A DNA stretch of 25,223 nt, from positions 1-25,223 of the IMG/VR virus record IMGVR_UViG_3300046642_000162; one strand, 5' to 3'. Numbering within the stretch: the stretch's first letter is position 1; the number at the start of each line of letters is the position of its first letter. Both the position numbers and the translations under genes were made by a program. The notes beneath the pieces were generated by a model. It was given only the letters and a program-made list of their open reading frames with translations. It did not search any database and was not told where the DNA came from. Origin of the DNA: a virus. This document shows, in pieces, positions 15,588-22,889 of the stretch.

Positions 15588-16445
15588 CTAGTAGAACTCC
15601 CAGACGATTATCATACCTGCACCACCTGCACCACCAGTGTGCATCGTTGCTTGAGATGGATTGTTCGCTGCACCACTACCACCTCCACCAAAAGCGCCTC
15701 CGGGGTTACCGTCTGCACTAACTGCTAGGTTCTGCATACCTCCACTACCCCCGCGTGCGGCGGTTCCGCCTATGCCGCCCATCGCATAGTTACTTAGGCT
15801 AGAACCGTACATCCCAGGACTACCCAGGAGATTTAGATCACCCCCAGTAGGATTCTGAGGTACTCCAAATCCACCAAGCCAACTATTCGGTACACTCTGG
15901 GAAGTCTGACCGCCACCAGTACCGCCTTTTGCAGCCATACCCGCGATAGTGGTATCACCACCAGTGCCTCCAGTTGCGTTCAAGACACCTACACCGCCAG
16001 CACCGACTACATAGGCGTATGTTCCAACAGGAGTCTGGACTAGTTTCATCGTGTAACTACCACCAGCGCCTCCACCACCTGCTGAGTAGTTACCCGCGCT
16101 TGTCGCTGGGCAGCCACCACCTGCACCGCCACCTCCGATTGCTTCGAAGATGACAGCTTTGACGCCGGCCGGCGTGGTGTAAGTACCTGAGCCTGCAGTA
16201 GTAAATATCTGCTGCGTCGGCGACACGCGACCCCACGAACCGTCACCGCGAAGGGCGAGTGCCTGGTTATTCGGGTAGCCTGCGAACTTGCTGGCCTGGA
16301 TCGCTGCGGTGGAACGGACGTTCACGTCGTCGATCCCGCCGTTGAGGACTGCCTGAATCGCCTGGAAGTTGGCGAGGACCTGTGACACGTCCTCAGGCTG
16401 CCCCGGCACGAGTGAGGCAGGATTCACGATGTTGTAGAGACTCAT
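15588..16445 (-). CDS. Glycine-rich tail adhesin / receptor-binding-type protein (285 aa)
   Basis: The start is ATG 16445, with GAGGGAG at 16451-16457 five bases upstream and an ATGA overlap with the nozzle stop; a longer open frame to 16502 would run into the nozzle gene. Residues ~1-70 form the attachment module (YNIVNPASLVPGQPEDVSQV) shared with the 115-aa protein. Then comes GTYTTPAGVKAVIFEAIGGG, the entry of the Gly-rich domain. The rest is a chain of GGxGG clusters with intervening variable loops, ending in GGAGGAGMIIVWEFY. Such domains fold as polyglycine sheets in phage adhesins and place host-contact residues in loops. Part of the gene is lower in GC than its surroundings (27/60 and 31/60 G+C counted in 15781-15900), as if acquired or fast-changing. 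Confidence 0.85.
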   Translation of the reverse strand: MSLYNIVNPASLVPGQPEDVSQVLANFQAIQAVLNGGIDDVNVRSTAAIQASKFAGYPNNQALALRGDGSWGRVSPTQQIFTTAGSGTYTTPAGVKAVIFEAIGGGGAGGGCPATSAGNYSAGGGGAGGSYTMKLVQTPVGTYAYVVGAGGVGVLNATGGTGGDTTIAGMAAKGGTGGGQTSQSVPNSWLGGFGVPQNPTGGDLNLLGSPGMYGSSLSNYAMGGIGGTAARGGSGGMQNLAVSADGNPGGAFGGGGSGAANNPSQATMHTGGAGGAGMIIVWEFY

Positions 16446-18013
16446 GTTTGCTCCCTCACTCCCAATAGCTGACCGTCGAGGATGCACCCCAGGATCGACC
16501 ACTGACCAGTGAGCTTCGTGTAGTCACGAGAGCCCACAGGGACGATCATCGTACCCGGGTTGGGGCTGGAATCTGAGAAGACCAGCGTGATGAATCGACC
16601 GTAGGCGTCGGGGTTCAGTGTGATCTCCTTGACATTCGCGTCGGGGCCCCATGAGCCGATGTTCCAGTTGTGGCTATTCCATAGGTCTGAGGCGAATGAC
16701 AGGTCAGCGACGTGTGTCCACAGGACAGCGTTCTGGAAGTTCCGCTTGATCTGGACGGTGAACAATCCGCGTCCGAGGAGTCTCATACGGCGAATGTACT
16801 TCGTCAGCAACGGTGCGCCAAAGTCGAACGCCGCAGTCTCCAGGATCGCCTGGAACGCCACCCCATCATCCTGCCCCACCGCATCAGCGAACACCCAGTA
16901 GAACTTGTTCGCAGTAGTGGAACCTCCGAACAGACGGATTCTGTCCTGGTATCGCCAGATCGTAGCGCAGGCAATCGGAATTCGGTCGATACTCCACGGT
17001 CCTAGGCCACGCACCCCAAGCGCGGTGAGCTCAGCAAGCCGGGGGTAGTAATTGACCTGCATCGTCGGGTATGCCGCTCCCGTTTCGGGGACACACCACG
17101 ACACAACCTGACCGTATGAGTAGGCCCACGCTTTGATAAGGCCGTCGTAGTTCAGTATGTGTGGGTCAAAGACGGGGTCGATCTTGTACGAGATGAGGCT
17201 CGCGGGTGCGTCACCCTGCCACTCAGCGATACCACGGCGTGTGAGATAGAAGATGCTCGACTCGTGCTGGATCACGCCCCAATGACTCTCGATCCCCTTC
17301 TCGTAGTCGAAAACGCGGTTGTAGAACAGCGCCGGGTCGTAGATGATCGTCCCAGAGTTGCGCTTACCAACGATCAAGTACACCCCGTCTGTAGCCAACG
17401 CACGGATCGCATCGCCGTCGCCGTGGCGGATATCGACCCAGTTCGCAGCAGGCCACGTCTCAGCGTCACCCGGGTTCGACGAGTAGACCCTGTCGTCAAG
17501 GCTCGTGACCCCCGCCCCCCACATAGTGTCCTTGTAGAGACGCAGGTACTTGACCTTAGGCGCAGACGAGTACGTGGCATATGTCGTACCATCCCACGAG
17601 GAGTACACCGACAGACCATCGCAGAAGTAGACCTTGCCGTTGAAGGTCTCCCAAGACATGGGCTGGTTGAGCGAGAATGTCCCACCGATCTGAGTCCACG
17701 ACACAGTCGTTGCCGTCGGGTCTGCGGTGTAGTAGACCTTCCCCGCTGTAGTATGGATCATGTAGTGAGGCGCCAAACTACCACCGCGATTGAAGACGTA
17801 GGTGCTGATGATGCGATCCCCCGACGCACCCACAGTGCCCATGTTCTGGCAGCCTGCGCGCTTGGTGAACCCGCCACGCTCGTCGAAGAGACCATTCTCC
17901 GCGCGCCTTACCTCTTGGTTCGTGAGGAGGTTCGGTGCGTCCTGGAGATTTACCCCCTGCTGGAAGCCCTGGGTGGCGATCTCTACTTCTTTGATGCTAG
18001 ATACTTGTGGCAT
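16442..18013 (-). CDS. Tail nozzle / stabilisation-type protein (523 aa)
   Basis: The product opens with GFQQGVNLQDAPNLLTNQEV and then a RAENGLFDERGGFTKRAG segment typical of podovirus tail-hub/nozzle proteins (P22 gp10, T7 gp12 and SU10 nozzle class). Repeated beta-propeller-like blades follow, rich in W, Y and G: KVYFCDGLSVYSSWDGTTYA, WGAGVTSLDDRVYSSNPGDA, IIYDPALFYNRVFDYEKG. It probably extends the tail below the adaptor and binds the fibres encoded next. ATG 18013 follows the small upstream gene with a 17-base overlap. The stop overlaps the Gly-rich protein start. No truncation is evident. Confidence 0.8.
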   Translation of the reverse strand: MPQVSSIKEVEIATQGFQQGVNLQDAPNLLTNQEVRRAENGLFDERGGFTKRAGCQNMGTVGASGDRIISTYVFNRGGSLAPHYMIHTTAGKVYYTADPTATTVSWTQIGGTFSLNQPMSWETFNGKVYFCDGLSVYSSWDGTTYATYSSAPKVKYLRLYKDTMWGAGVTSLDDRVYSSNPGDAETWPAANWVDIRHGDGDAIRALATDGVYLIVGKRNSGTIIYDPALFYNRVFDYEKGIESHWGVIQHESSIFYLTRRGIAEWQGDAPASLISYKIDPVFDPHILNYDGLIKAWAYSYGQVVSWCVPETGAAYPTMQVNYYPRLAELTALGVRGLGPWSIDRIPIACATIWRYQDRIRLFGGSTTANKFYWVFADAVGQDDGVAFQAILETAAFDFGAPLLTKYIRRMRLLGRGLFTVQIKRNFQNAVLWTHVADLSFASDLWNSHNWNIGSWGPDANVKEITLNPDAYGRFITLVFSDSSPNPGTMIVPVGSRDYTKLTGQWSILGCILDGQLLGVREQT

Positions 18014-18242
18014 TGGCGTAGGAGGGTAGGTCAGCCACGATCATGTCCGCGACGTGAGTCTCGTCAGCGAGGTTGTCGTGGCCGAAGGTGTTTACCATCG
18101 GGTCGTCAAGCTCCAACTCGTTGACCTTCTTGTGGATCCAAGTCGCCAACGTATCGACAGGATCCTCCAGATCGTTGAACTCGTCGATCCACCCGGAGAC
18201 CATCTCACGGGTGATGGAGATATCTTTGGGTGTCAGAGCCAT
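17997..18242 (-). CDS. Small virion-region protein of unknown function (81 aa)
   Basis: I do not recognise this protein. The chosen ATG 18242 gives MALTPKDISITREMVSGWID, then a strongly acidic, helical sequence (EFNDLEDPVDTLATWIHKKV). The frame stays open to 18287, but that start would lie deep in the adaptor gene, so the shorter form is preferred; its 10-base overlap with the adaptor stop is normal here. It lies between adaptor and nozzle and may be a small head-tail joining or assembly factor. The role is unproven. Confidence 0.72.
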   Translation of the reverse strand: MALTPKDISITREMVSGWIDEFNDLEDPVDTLATWIHKKVNELELDDPMVNTFGHDNLADETHVADMIVADLPSYANATSI

Positions 18243-18901
18243 TGGTTGTCGGGTACCACCCGCTCCTGTTGTTCCTCCATTGTCCACACGTCGTCAGCGA
18301 GGATGTCCTGGAGGGCCTCGTTGATTCGGCCCTGGGCGTCACCCGCGAGATCCAACTCGTGTGCGCGTCTGTGCGCGCGAACTAATGCTGCATCGAGGAT
18401 CACCTCGTCCAGGATCTGCGGTGTAGCGGGAACGTCGGTGGGCTGCACCATGTCAGCCAGGTAGTTCTGGAAGTGCACCCTGACCGTGATCGTGGTATTT
18501 GGCGGCGGCATGATGTAGATGGATTCCTCGAAGACGTAGTACCAGCTAGGGATGCTTCGACTCTTCGCTGCCGTCAGGTCCTGTGGTAGCCACTGATCTT
18601 CGAAGGTGTCCTCGTTCATCACGCCCAGCTTGCGACGGTACGGATCTGTGATGACGTAAACTCCACTGACGTTATCTGCGCCCAGCGCACTCGCACCAGC
18701 CATCGCTAACGGCCCAGCCCCCGGAACTATGATGAAGTCGTGGGTACTCTGTAGCCAGGATGACGTATTCTTCCTCGCCACATACCGATAGCCCAGGTTG
18801 ATGATCTGAGTCCGCTCGAGGGGTTGGTACCCATCGAACCCACGAGCCACCAAGGCGGCATCGTAGTCCTGCAACTGGAGTTGACCGTTAGCGCTTGGCA
18901 C
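18233..18901 (-). CDS. Head-tail adaptor, SU10-adaptor-like (222 aa)
   Basis: The 222-residue product has the pattern of phage SU10-type adaptor proteins. The N-terminal helix (ERTQIINLGYRYVARKNTSS) is followed by FIIVPGAGPLAM, then a beta part with DPYRRKLGVMNEDTFE. Next come PSWYYVFEESIYIMPPPNTT and TVRVHFQNYLADMVQPTDVP. The C-terminal helices include ILDEVILDAALVRAHRRAHE. In this family the protein forms a ring under the portal and joins it to the nozzle, which is the next large gene. GTG 18901 overlaps the end of the upstream gene by 14 bases. The match is by motif pattern and order, both consistent. Confidence 0.8.
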   Translation of the reverse strand: MPSANGQLQLQDYDAALVARGFDGYQPLERTQIINLGYRYVARKNTSSWLQSTHDFIIVPGAGPLAMAGASALGADNVSGVYVITDPYRRKLGVMNEDTFEDQWLPQDLTAAKSRSIPSWYYVFEESIYIMPPPNTTITVRVHFQNYLADMVQPTDVPATPQILDEVILDAALVRAHRRAHELDLAGDAQGRINEALQDILADDVWTMEEQQERVVPDNQWL

Positions 18902-19340
18902 GCTGCGTCCTTCCTGCGTTTAGGCCCACAGTCATGGGGAGTGAGCCTGCGCGGCCTTCTCGCTTGAGGGCGTAGGCCATCTCCTCACTATGCCCGCGCA
19001 TACGTTCCTTGACCGCCTCATCCTTCTCGTCCTGGAGACGGTCATGAGCCTGCTCTTGCTCGTCGTACGAGTCGATGTACCCGCGGCCGTGACTATCAGA
19101 TCTCTGGAGACGCTCTAGAGCGCGCGGATCAAGCTCGACGCATGTGAAGATGAGTCGATCTGCACCGTCCTCACAATGCTCTACGAAAGCGTACGGCTCC
19201 GTCGAATCAGGGAGGAGCTCAATCGTGATCCTCCGCTCGTATAGTTCGCGGACTTGGCGGACGATGGACAACACATCATCCTCTAGCTCGATCACTCCAT
19301 GATCGTGGTTGTACCAAGCTTTGAGGGGTAGCATTTCCAT
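18888..19340 (-). CDS. Virion-region protein of unknown function (150 aa)
   Basis: This protein is not recognised. It begins at ATG 19340, with AGGAGG (19347-19352 in complement) six bases before. The N-terminal half is a mixed alpha/beta segment (LPLKAWYNHDHGVIELEDDV; FVEHCEDGADRLIFTCVELD). The C-terminal half is very charged and helical (DEQEQAHDRLQDEKDEAVKE) with a basic end. It follows the capsid gene after 33 bases and precedes the adaptor. Proteins of this size between capsid and adaptor are often assembly factors, but nothing in the sequence defines this one. Confidence 0.8.
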   Translation of the reverse strand: MEMLPLKAWYNHDHGVIELEDDVLSIVRQVRELYERRITIELLPDSTEPYAFVEHCEDGADRLIFTCVELDPRALERLQRSDSHGRGYIDSYDEQEQAHDRLQDEKDEAVKERMRGHSEEMAYALKREGRAGSLPMTVGLNAGRTQRAKR

Positions 19341-19373
19341 CGTCCGCCTCCTATTCCGTAGCTGTGGCCGAGT

Positions 19374-20657
19374 CTACGGGATGTCGTCCGCGAGGTTGTA
19401 CATGGCTGCCTGTGTCTTGCGACGGAAGCAACCGAGGTCGCAGTACTTGTACAGCGTAGCCTTGTACGCATCCGTGTCGGGGTTCTCCACCTTGCGGAGG
19501 ATCGCGCCGTCGCGGTTCATCCACCGGAAGTCGTTCCCGTTGAGCTGCACCCACAGGAAGTCGTCGGGGCGGATGAAGAACATGTACTGCTTCGGGCAGT
19601 CGTCGTCGAAGACCAACGGGAACCCGTTGTAGTCGATGTACTTGAACCCACCGTGCATCGTCCCAGCGTTGGCATCGTTCCACCGCTTCTGGGCCTTGAG
19701 CGTGTTCACGTACCGACGACGGATGCCCCTCGTGGTGAGGAGCATCTCGGTCTCCCAGCCCTCCGCACCGACCTGGTCGAGCATGAGCTGGCCGGCATCT
19801 TCGTCGAAGGTGCTGTTGCCGCCATCCGCCTGCTTCGCCTTCCAGTACTCGTTTCCCGCCACCGAAGCGTCGATGGAGTGCAGGGAGTAGTTCTGGGAGA
19901 GATCGCTGCGGATGATGTTGCGGAGACCATTGATCTCCTGCTTCCAGTTACCCTCGACCGCGAGGACGTGGGTGCCTGGCACAGCCGTCAGGTCGGAACC
20001 TGAGTAGGTCACGACCCTCGTGGCTGGCACGATGCCCGTGATCTGCACCCTCGCGCCGAGAATCGCGTCCGTGGACTGATTGACGATGTCCACGTACATC
20101 CCGACGCGCAGGTACTGCAGGTTGTCGACCGTGACCGTGTTCGTACCGTCAGCAGTGATCTGACACAACGTACCGCGCTGATCGCCGTATGCCTGACGGT
20201 TCATGTCCTTCCGGAGATCGTTGACCGCACCAACGGTCTCCGCTTCGAGCAGACGCAGGTACGCGCCCAGACTCCGCTCCGTGACTTCCATCGAGAAGCC
20301 CGTGAGCTGGATCTGCTTGTACTCCTTGCGGACCTTGTCGAGAATGTCCGCCCATCCCTGCTGACCCGGGGTCGGGAGTGTCGCACCCTCCGCACGAGCA
20401 GTACCTGACTCGTTGCGTGAGACGTGCAGCGCGATGACCCACTGCCGGCCTGCGAACTCGACTACGTCCGCGTCCTTGGAGATACCCTTGTAGTCCAGAG
20501 TCTCTCCGCCAGCAGCGTTCATCGTGCCCAGTCCCGCCTCCAGCTCTGCCGGCGTGTATCCGAATAGCAAGACAGCACGCTGGTTCACCATCTCCCTGAC
20601 CACAGGGAGGTAGTAGTTCTGGAGGATCGCGTCAGCTGAGGTTGTGGTCTGTGCCAT
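19374..20657 (-). CDS. Major capsid protein, HK97-fold type (427 aa)
   Basis: The 427-residue length, place after scaffold and candidate decoration genes, and sequence features fit an HK97-fold capsid protein. The N-terminal arm (ILQNYYLPVVREMVNQRAVL) resembles the helical arm of tailed-phage capsids, followed by GGETLDYKGISKDADVVEFA and a Gly/Thr-rich loop region. A helix YLRLLEAETVGAVNDLRKDM could be the spine helix. Residues ~175-235 contain an all-beta insertion-like part (GMYVDIVNQSTDAILGARVQ). The end has the beta-rich NGFPLVFDDDCPKQYMFFIR. ATG 20657 follows a purine-rich GAGAGGAG. No protease or delta domain is visible at the N-terminus. Confidence 0.88.
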   Translation of the reverse strand: MAQTTTSADAILQNYYLPVVREMVNQRAVLLFGYTPAELEAGLGTMNAAGGETLDYKGISKDADVVEFAGRQWVIALHVSRNESGTARAEGATLPTPGQQGWADILDKVRKEYKQIQLTGFSMEVTERSLGAYLRLLEAETVGAVNDLRKDMNRQAYGDQRGTLCQITADGTNTVTVDNLQYLRVGMYVDIVNQSTDAILGARVQITGIVPATRVVTYSGSDLTAVPGTHVLAVEGNWKQEINGLRNIIRSDLSQNYSLHSIDASVAGNEYWKAKQADGGNSTFDEDAGQLMLDQVGAEGWETEMLLTTRGIRRRYVNTLKAQKRWNDANAGTMHGGFKYIDYNGFPLVFDDDCPKQYMFFIRPDDFLWVQLNGNDFRWMNRDGAILRKVENPDTDAYKATLYKYCDLGCFRRKTQAAMYNLADDIP

Positions 20658-20670
20658 GTCTCAGCTCCTC

Positions 20671-21006
20671 TCAGCCTTGACCCTTGCCGAACACAAGGCA
20701 CCTGACAACGACGCCCGTGAGGACTGTCGCCGCCGCTACCTCGTGCATAGCAACGTTCACGGCTCCTGAGCCGTCGAAGATCTGCAACTTGCCGTTCGTG
20801 TAGTCCCAACCGGCTAGCCAACCACCAGTTCTGCTGACGGTGCCCGGATCCACCATGAAGATGATTCCGTTGAGCCCGAGCCCCAACTGCTGTGGGGTGA
20901 GGGCATAACCGCCTGCTGGGTAGCTACCGTCCAGTAGGACATCCACGATGCGGAAGAACAGATCGCCGGCAGCCCCTCGATCTACGATAGTCGGGGTCGC
21001 TGCCAT
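20671..21006 (-). CDS. Candidate head decoration protein (111 aa)
   Basis: The 111-residue product is mostly beta with small residues and no charged clusters: DRGAAGDLFFRIVDVLLDGS, PAGGYALTPQQLGLGLNGII, WDYTNGKLQIFDGSGAVNVA. It sits directly before the capsid gene and after the scaffold, the common place for capsid cement proteins. Its ATG overlaps the scaffold stop (TGATG), and only 13 bases separate it from the capsid ATG. The call rests on size, composition and position, without a distinctive motif. Confidence 0.65.
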   Translation of the reverse strand: MAATPTIVDRGAAGDLFFRIVDVLLDGSYPAGGYALTPQQLGLGLNGIIFMVDPGTVSRTGGWLAGWDYTNGKLQIFDGSGAVNVAMHEVAAATVLTGVVVRCLVFGKGQG

Positions 21007-21860
21007 CAGCTCTCCTGTTCGATTCCGGGTAGACGCCCAGCTTTGATGTCCGCCATGATCTGCTTGTTCGCGGCACCGAAGTCTTTGAACTCCTCCGGTG
21101 GCGACGGCGCAGCTGCACTACCGGGCACCGAGCGAGGCGTTCCCGTTCCTCTCGACTGGACGACTGACCCAAGGGAATGGTCTCTGTCCTCGAGGTACGC
21201 GGTTCTGGCCGCTTCGGCCAGTTGCTCGAGCGTCTCGTACCCGCCACCTGCGGCAGCGGACGAGATCCACACAAGCTTGGTACGCTCGGGAACGTCAAGA
21301 CTATCCTTTTCATCCAGGCCGTCCCAGTGACGAACCACGATGTCCAGACGTTGCTGAGATTCGGCCTCGGCACGCTCCTGCATGATCTGGTCGACCTGAG
21401 CTAGTCTTTGAGCCACCTCTGGAGGAATCGTGGCATCAGTCGCACCCTCGTTATCGGAGTCTTGAGCGCCAGCACTCGCAGAGTCCGTGAGAAGTTGCTT
21501 CATCACGGCCTTCTGCTCGTCGGACAAGTCCTGTTGACTCTCGACCAAGGTTGCGATGGTGCCCCTTGGATCCTGCATGTAGGCGGCTTCGAAGTTCGCC
21601 AGCCGAAGCGCGGAGTCCGCTTCGATGCCGTATTGTTCCAGTTCCTCATAACCCTTGAGAGCCTGGTAACGGCTGTTTACCTCCTGGAATCGGGAGTACG
21701 GAATCGTCTCAGGCGGGCCACCCTGACCGGTATCGGTGTTTTGCGCCCCCGCGGGCGAGTCAGGTTGATCCGCCATTCCGGTACCCGGTACTGCAGCGTC
21801 GCCTTCAAGACCCCCATCGGCCTCGATCTGCGCCTGCATTCTGTCTGCCATTTCACCCAC
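21006..21860 (-). CDS. Capsid scaffolding protein (284 aa)
   Basis: The protein is very acidic and Gln/Ala-rich with probable disordered ends, as expected of a scaffold. Residues ~50-70 contain IPYSRFQEVNSRYQALKGYE, the IPYxRFxEVNxxY signature frequent in phage scaffolding proteins. Helical segments follow (LVESQQDLSDEQKAVMKQLL). A short C-terminal motif (FGAANKQIMADIKAGRLPGI) could bind capsid protein. GTG 21860 is chosen because AGGAGG (21866-21871 in complement) lies five bases away, although ATG 21851 is also possible. It works transiently during procapsid assembly. Confidence 0.88.
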   Translation of the reverse strand: MGEMADRMQAQIEADGGLEGDAAVPGTGMADQPDSPAGAQNTDTGQGGPPETIPYSRFQEVNSRYQALKGYEELEQYGIEADSALRLANFEAAYMQDPRGTIATLVESQQDLSDEQKAVMKQLLTDSASAGAQDSDNEGATDATIPPEVAQRLAQVDQIMQERAEAESQQRLDIVVRHWDGLDEKDSLDVPERTKLVWISSAAAGGGYETLEQLAEAARTAYLEDRDHSLGSVVQSRGTGTPRSVPGSAAAPSPPEEFKDFGAANKQIMADIKAGRLPGIEQES

Positions 21861-21865
21861 TATTT

Positions 21866-21871
21866 CCTCCT
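21866..21871 (-). promoter_or_regulatory. Shine-Dalgarno site deciding the scaffold GTG start
   Basis: AGGAGG on the minus strand lies five bases before GTG 21860. The nearby in-frame ATG at 21851 is 14 bases away, a poorer spacing. The site favours the GTG start and suggests strong scaffold translation. Confidence 0.65.
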
Positions 21872-21875
21872 AGGC

Positions 21876-22187
21876 CTACGATTTTACGCCCTCGTTGGCG
21901 GGTGGGCCTGCTGAGATTGACTTACCTGGCTCGCGTGGGCCTGGTGACTTGTGGGCTTCACGCAGGCTTTCATCGCGCATCGCAAGCCTTCTCGCGCGCT
22001 CGGCCGACATACGATACGGGATGCGCTTGTCGATACGTTCCTCGACCTCGGCCTCCAGTACCTTCTGCCGGTCGGCGAGCAGCCGTTTCACGTCGGCCGT
22101 CTTGACCACCGCGCCCTGACTCGTCGAGATGGAGATCCTGTCGATCTCCTCCATCGCATCGTTCAGGTTACGGATGTCTCTAGGCAT
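21876..22187 (-). CDS. Small charged structural-region protein (103 aa)
   Basis: No family is recognised. It is a charged, helix-rich protein: an N-terminal segment (MPRDIRNLNDAMEEIDRISI), a coiled-coil-like core (VKRLLADRQKVLEAEVEERI) with YRMSAERARRLAMRDE, and a flexible Pro/Gly tail. ATG 22187 overlaps the stop of the 178-aa gene by 8 bases. The position between portal-linked genes and the scaffold suggests an assembly helper. Frame and coupling support it as a real gene. Confidence 0.78.
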   Translation of the reverse strand: MPRDIRNLNDAMEEIDRISISTSQGAVVKTADVKRLLADRQKVLEAEVEERIDKRIPYRMSAERARRLAMRDESLREAHKSPGPREPGKSISAGPPANEGVKS

Positions 22188-22716
22188 AGCCTAGTACTGC
22201 TGGCCTCCCGTTCGTGTGGATCTCCTTGAACGCATCCAGAGGCAAGTAGAACATCGCACCCTGGCTGCGTTCCCTGACGGTGAGACTCGCATCCGGTGGG
22301 AGATACGTGATCGTCTCACCTGTGTTGGTGTCGTGCTCCACCGCTGTGGGCCAGTCGATGACGGCCGCGATTGCACCGTCCCACCTGTCATCGACCAGGT
22401 CGTGTGAGCCATCCAAGATGACCCACGACTCAGCGTTCAGAGGCGCCATGTGCTCACCTTCGTACTCTTCGACCGGTACGTCGGCAATGTCCACTTCCAC
22501 GGGCCTCCGCTCGGGGTTGAGCTCGCTGGGAGTCGTGTCGAAAGGCCCCGTCGGAGCCTCCTCCTCGTCAGCGACTTCGTCCTCGCCCGACTCGGCGTCC
22601 TCGATCTTGGCGATCAGTTCCGCCTTGGTGTCGGACTCGTCGTATTCGACCTCGAGCTCGTCGGCCTTGTCCTGGAGCTCGGCCTTCGTGAGGTCGTCGA
22701 GGTTGTCATTTGCCAC
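22180..22716 (-). CDS. HeH/LEM-domain structural-region protein (178 aa)
   Basis: Residues ~6-42 (DDLTKAELQDKADELEVEYD, then TKAELIAKIE) form a helix-extension-helix (HeH/LEM, SAP-like) domain. This is common at the N-terminus of small phage head-region proteins. An acidic linker leads to a beta-rich C-terminal domain with a folded-looking core (SWVILDGSHDLVDDRWDGAI; MFYLPLDAFKEIHTNGRPAV). GTG 22716 is preceded by GGAGGT at 22725-22730 in complement, inside the end of the 56-aa gene. The domain may bind DNA or protein; its role in the virion is not known. Confidence 0.78.
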   Translation of the reverse strand: MANDNLDDLTKAELQDKADELEVEYDESDTKAELIAKIEDAESGEDEVADEEEAPTGPFDTTPSELNPERRPVEVDIADVPVEEYEGEHMAPLNAESWVILDGSHDLVDDRWDGAIAAVIDWPTAVEHDTNTGETITYLPPDASLTVRERSQGAMFYLPLDAFKEIHTNGRPAVLGYA

Positions 22717-22718
22717 GG

Positions 22719-22889
22719 TTATTTACCTCCCTTCTTCATCCGTGACTTTGCGGCTTGCGCCACATCTGAACCGACCACAGAGGCGTAGCAGATGGCGTAG
22801 GCATTCTTGCCTTTACCCTTCGCTTTCACCTGCGCCACGCAACGCTCCATCTTCGGCCACAAGCTCTTCGGTACGTTGGCGTACGGCAT
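22719..22889 (-). CDS. Small Lys-rich phage protein with C-x-x-x-V/YAICYAS motif (56 aa)
   Basis: Read on the minus strand, an ATG at 22889 overlaps the portal stop (TAATG) and opens a 56-codon frame ending in TAA at 22719-22721, just before the GTG of the 178-aa gene. The product is MPYANVPKSLWPKMERCVAQ, then VKAKGKGKNAYAICYASVVG, with a Lys/Arg-rich end. The pattern W-x-K-M-x-x-C-V, a K-rich turn, then Y/A-I-C-x-A-S is familiar from a small recurring phage domain found as short proteins or fused to head-region proteins; its function is not known to me. The two cysteines might bind metal. Perfect fit into the overlap chain makes this a real gene. Confidence 0.85.
   Translation of the reverse strand: MPYANVPKSLWPKMERCVAQVKAKGKGKNAYAICYASVVGSDVAQAAKSRMKKGGK

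Noticed and set aside
15600-16250. Short tandem-like repeats of CCACCA/GGTGGT type that look like a repeat array
   Set aside because: They are the Gly codon runs of the adhesin; there are no regular spacers or identical repeats, so this is not CRISPR or a satellite.
17159-18124. A 321-codon open frame on the + strand opposite the nozzle gene
   Set aside because: It is antisense to the nozzle and small upstream gene, has an Arg/Val/Asp-biased composition typical of a shadow frame, and lacks a sensible start signal or coupling.
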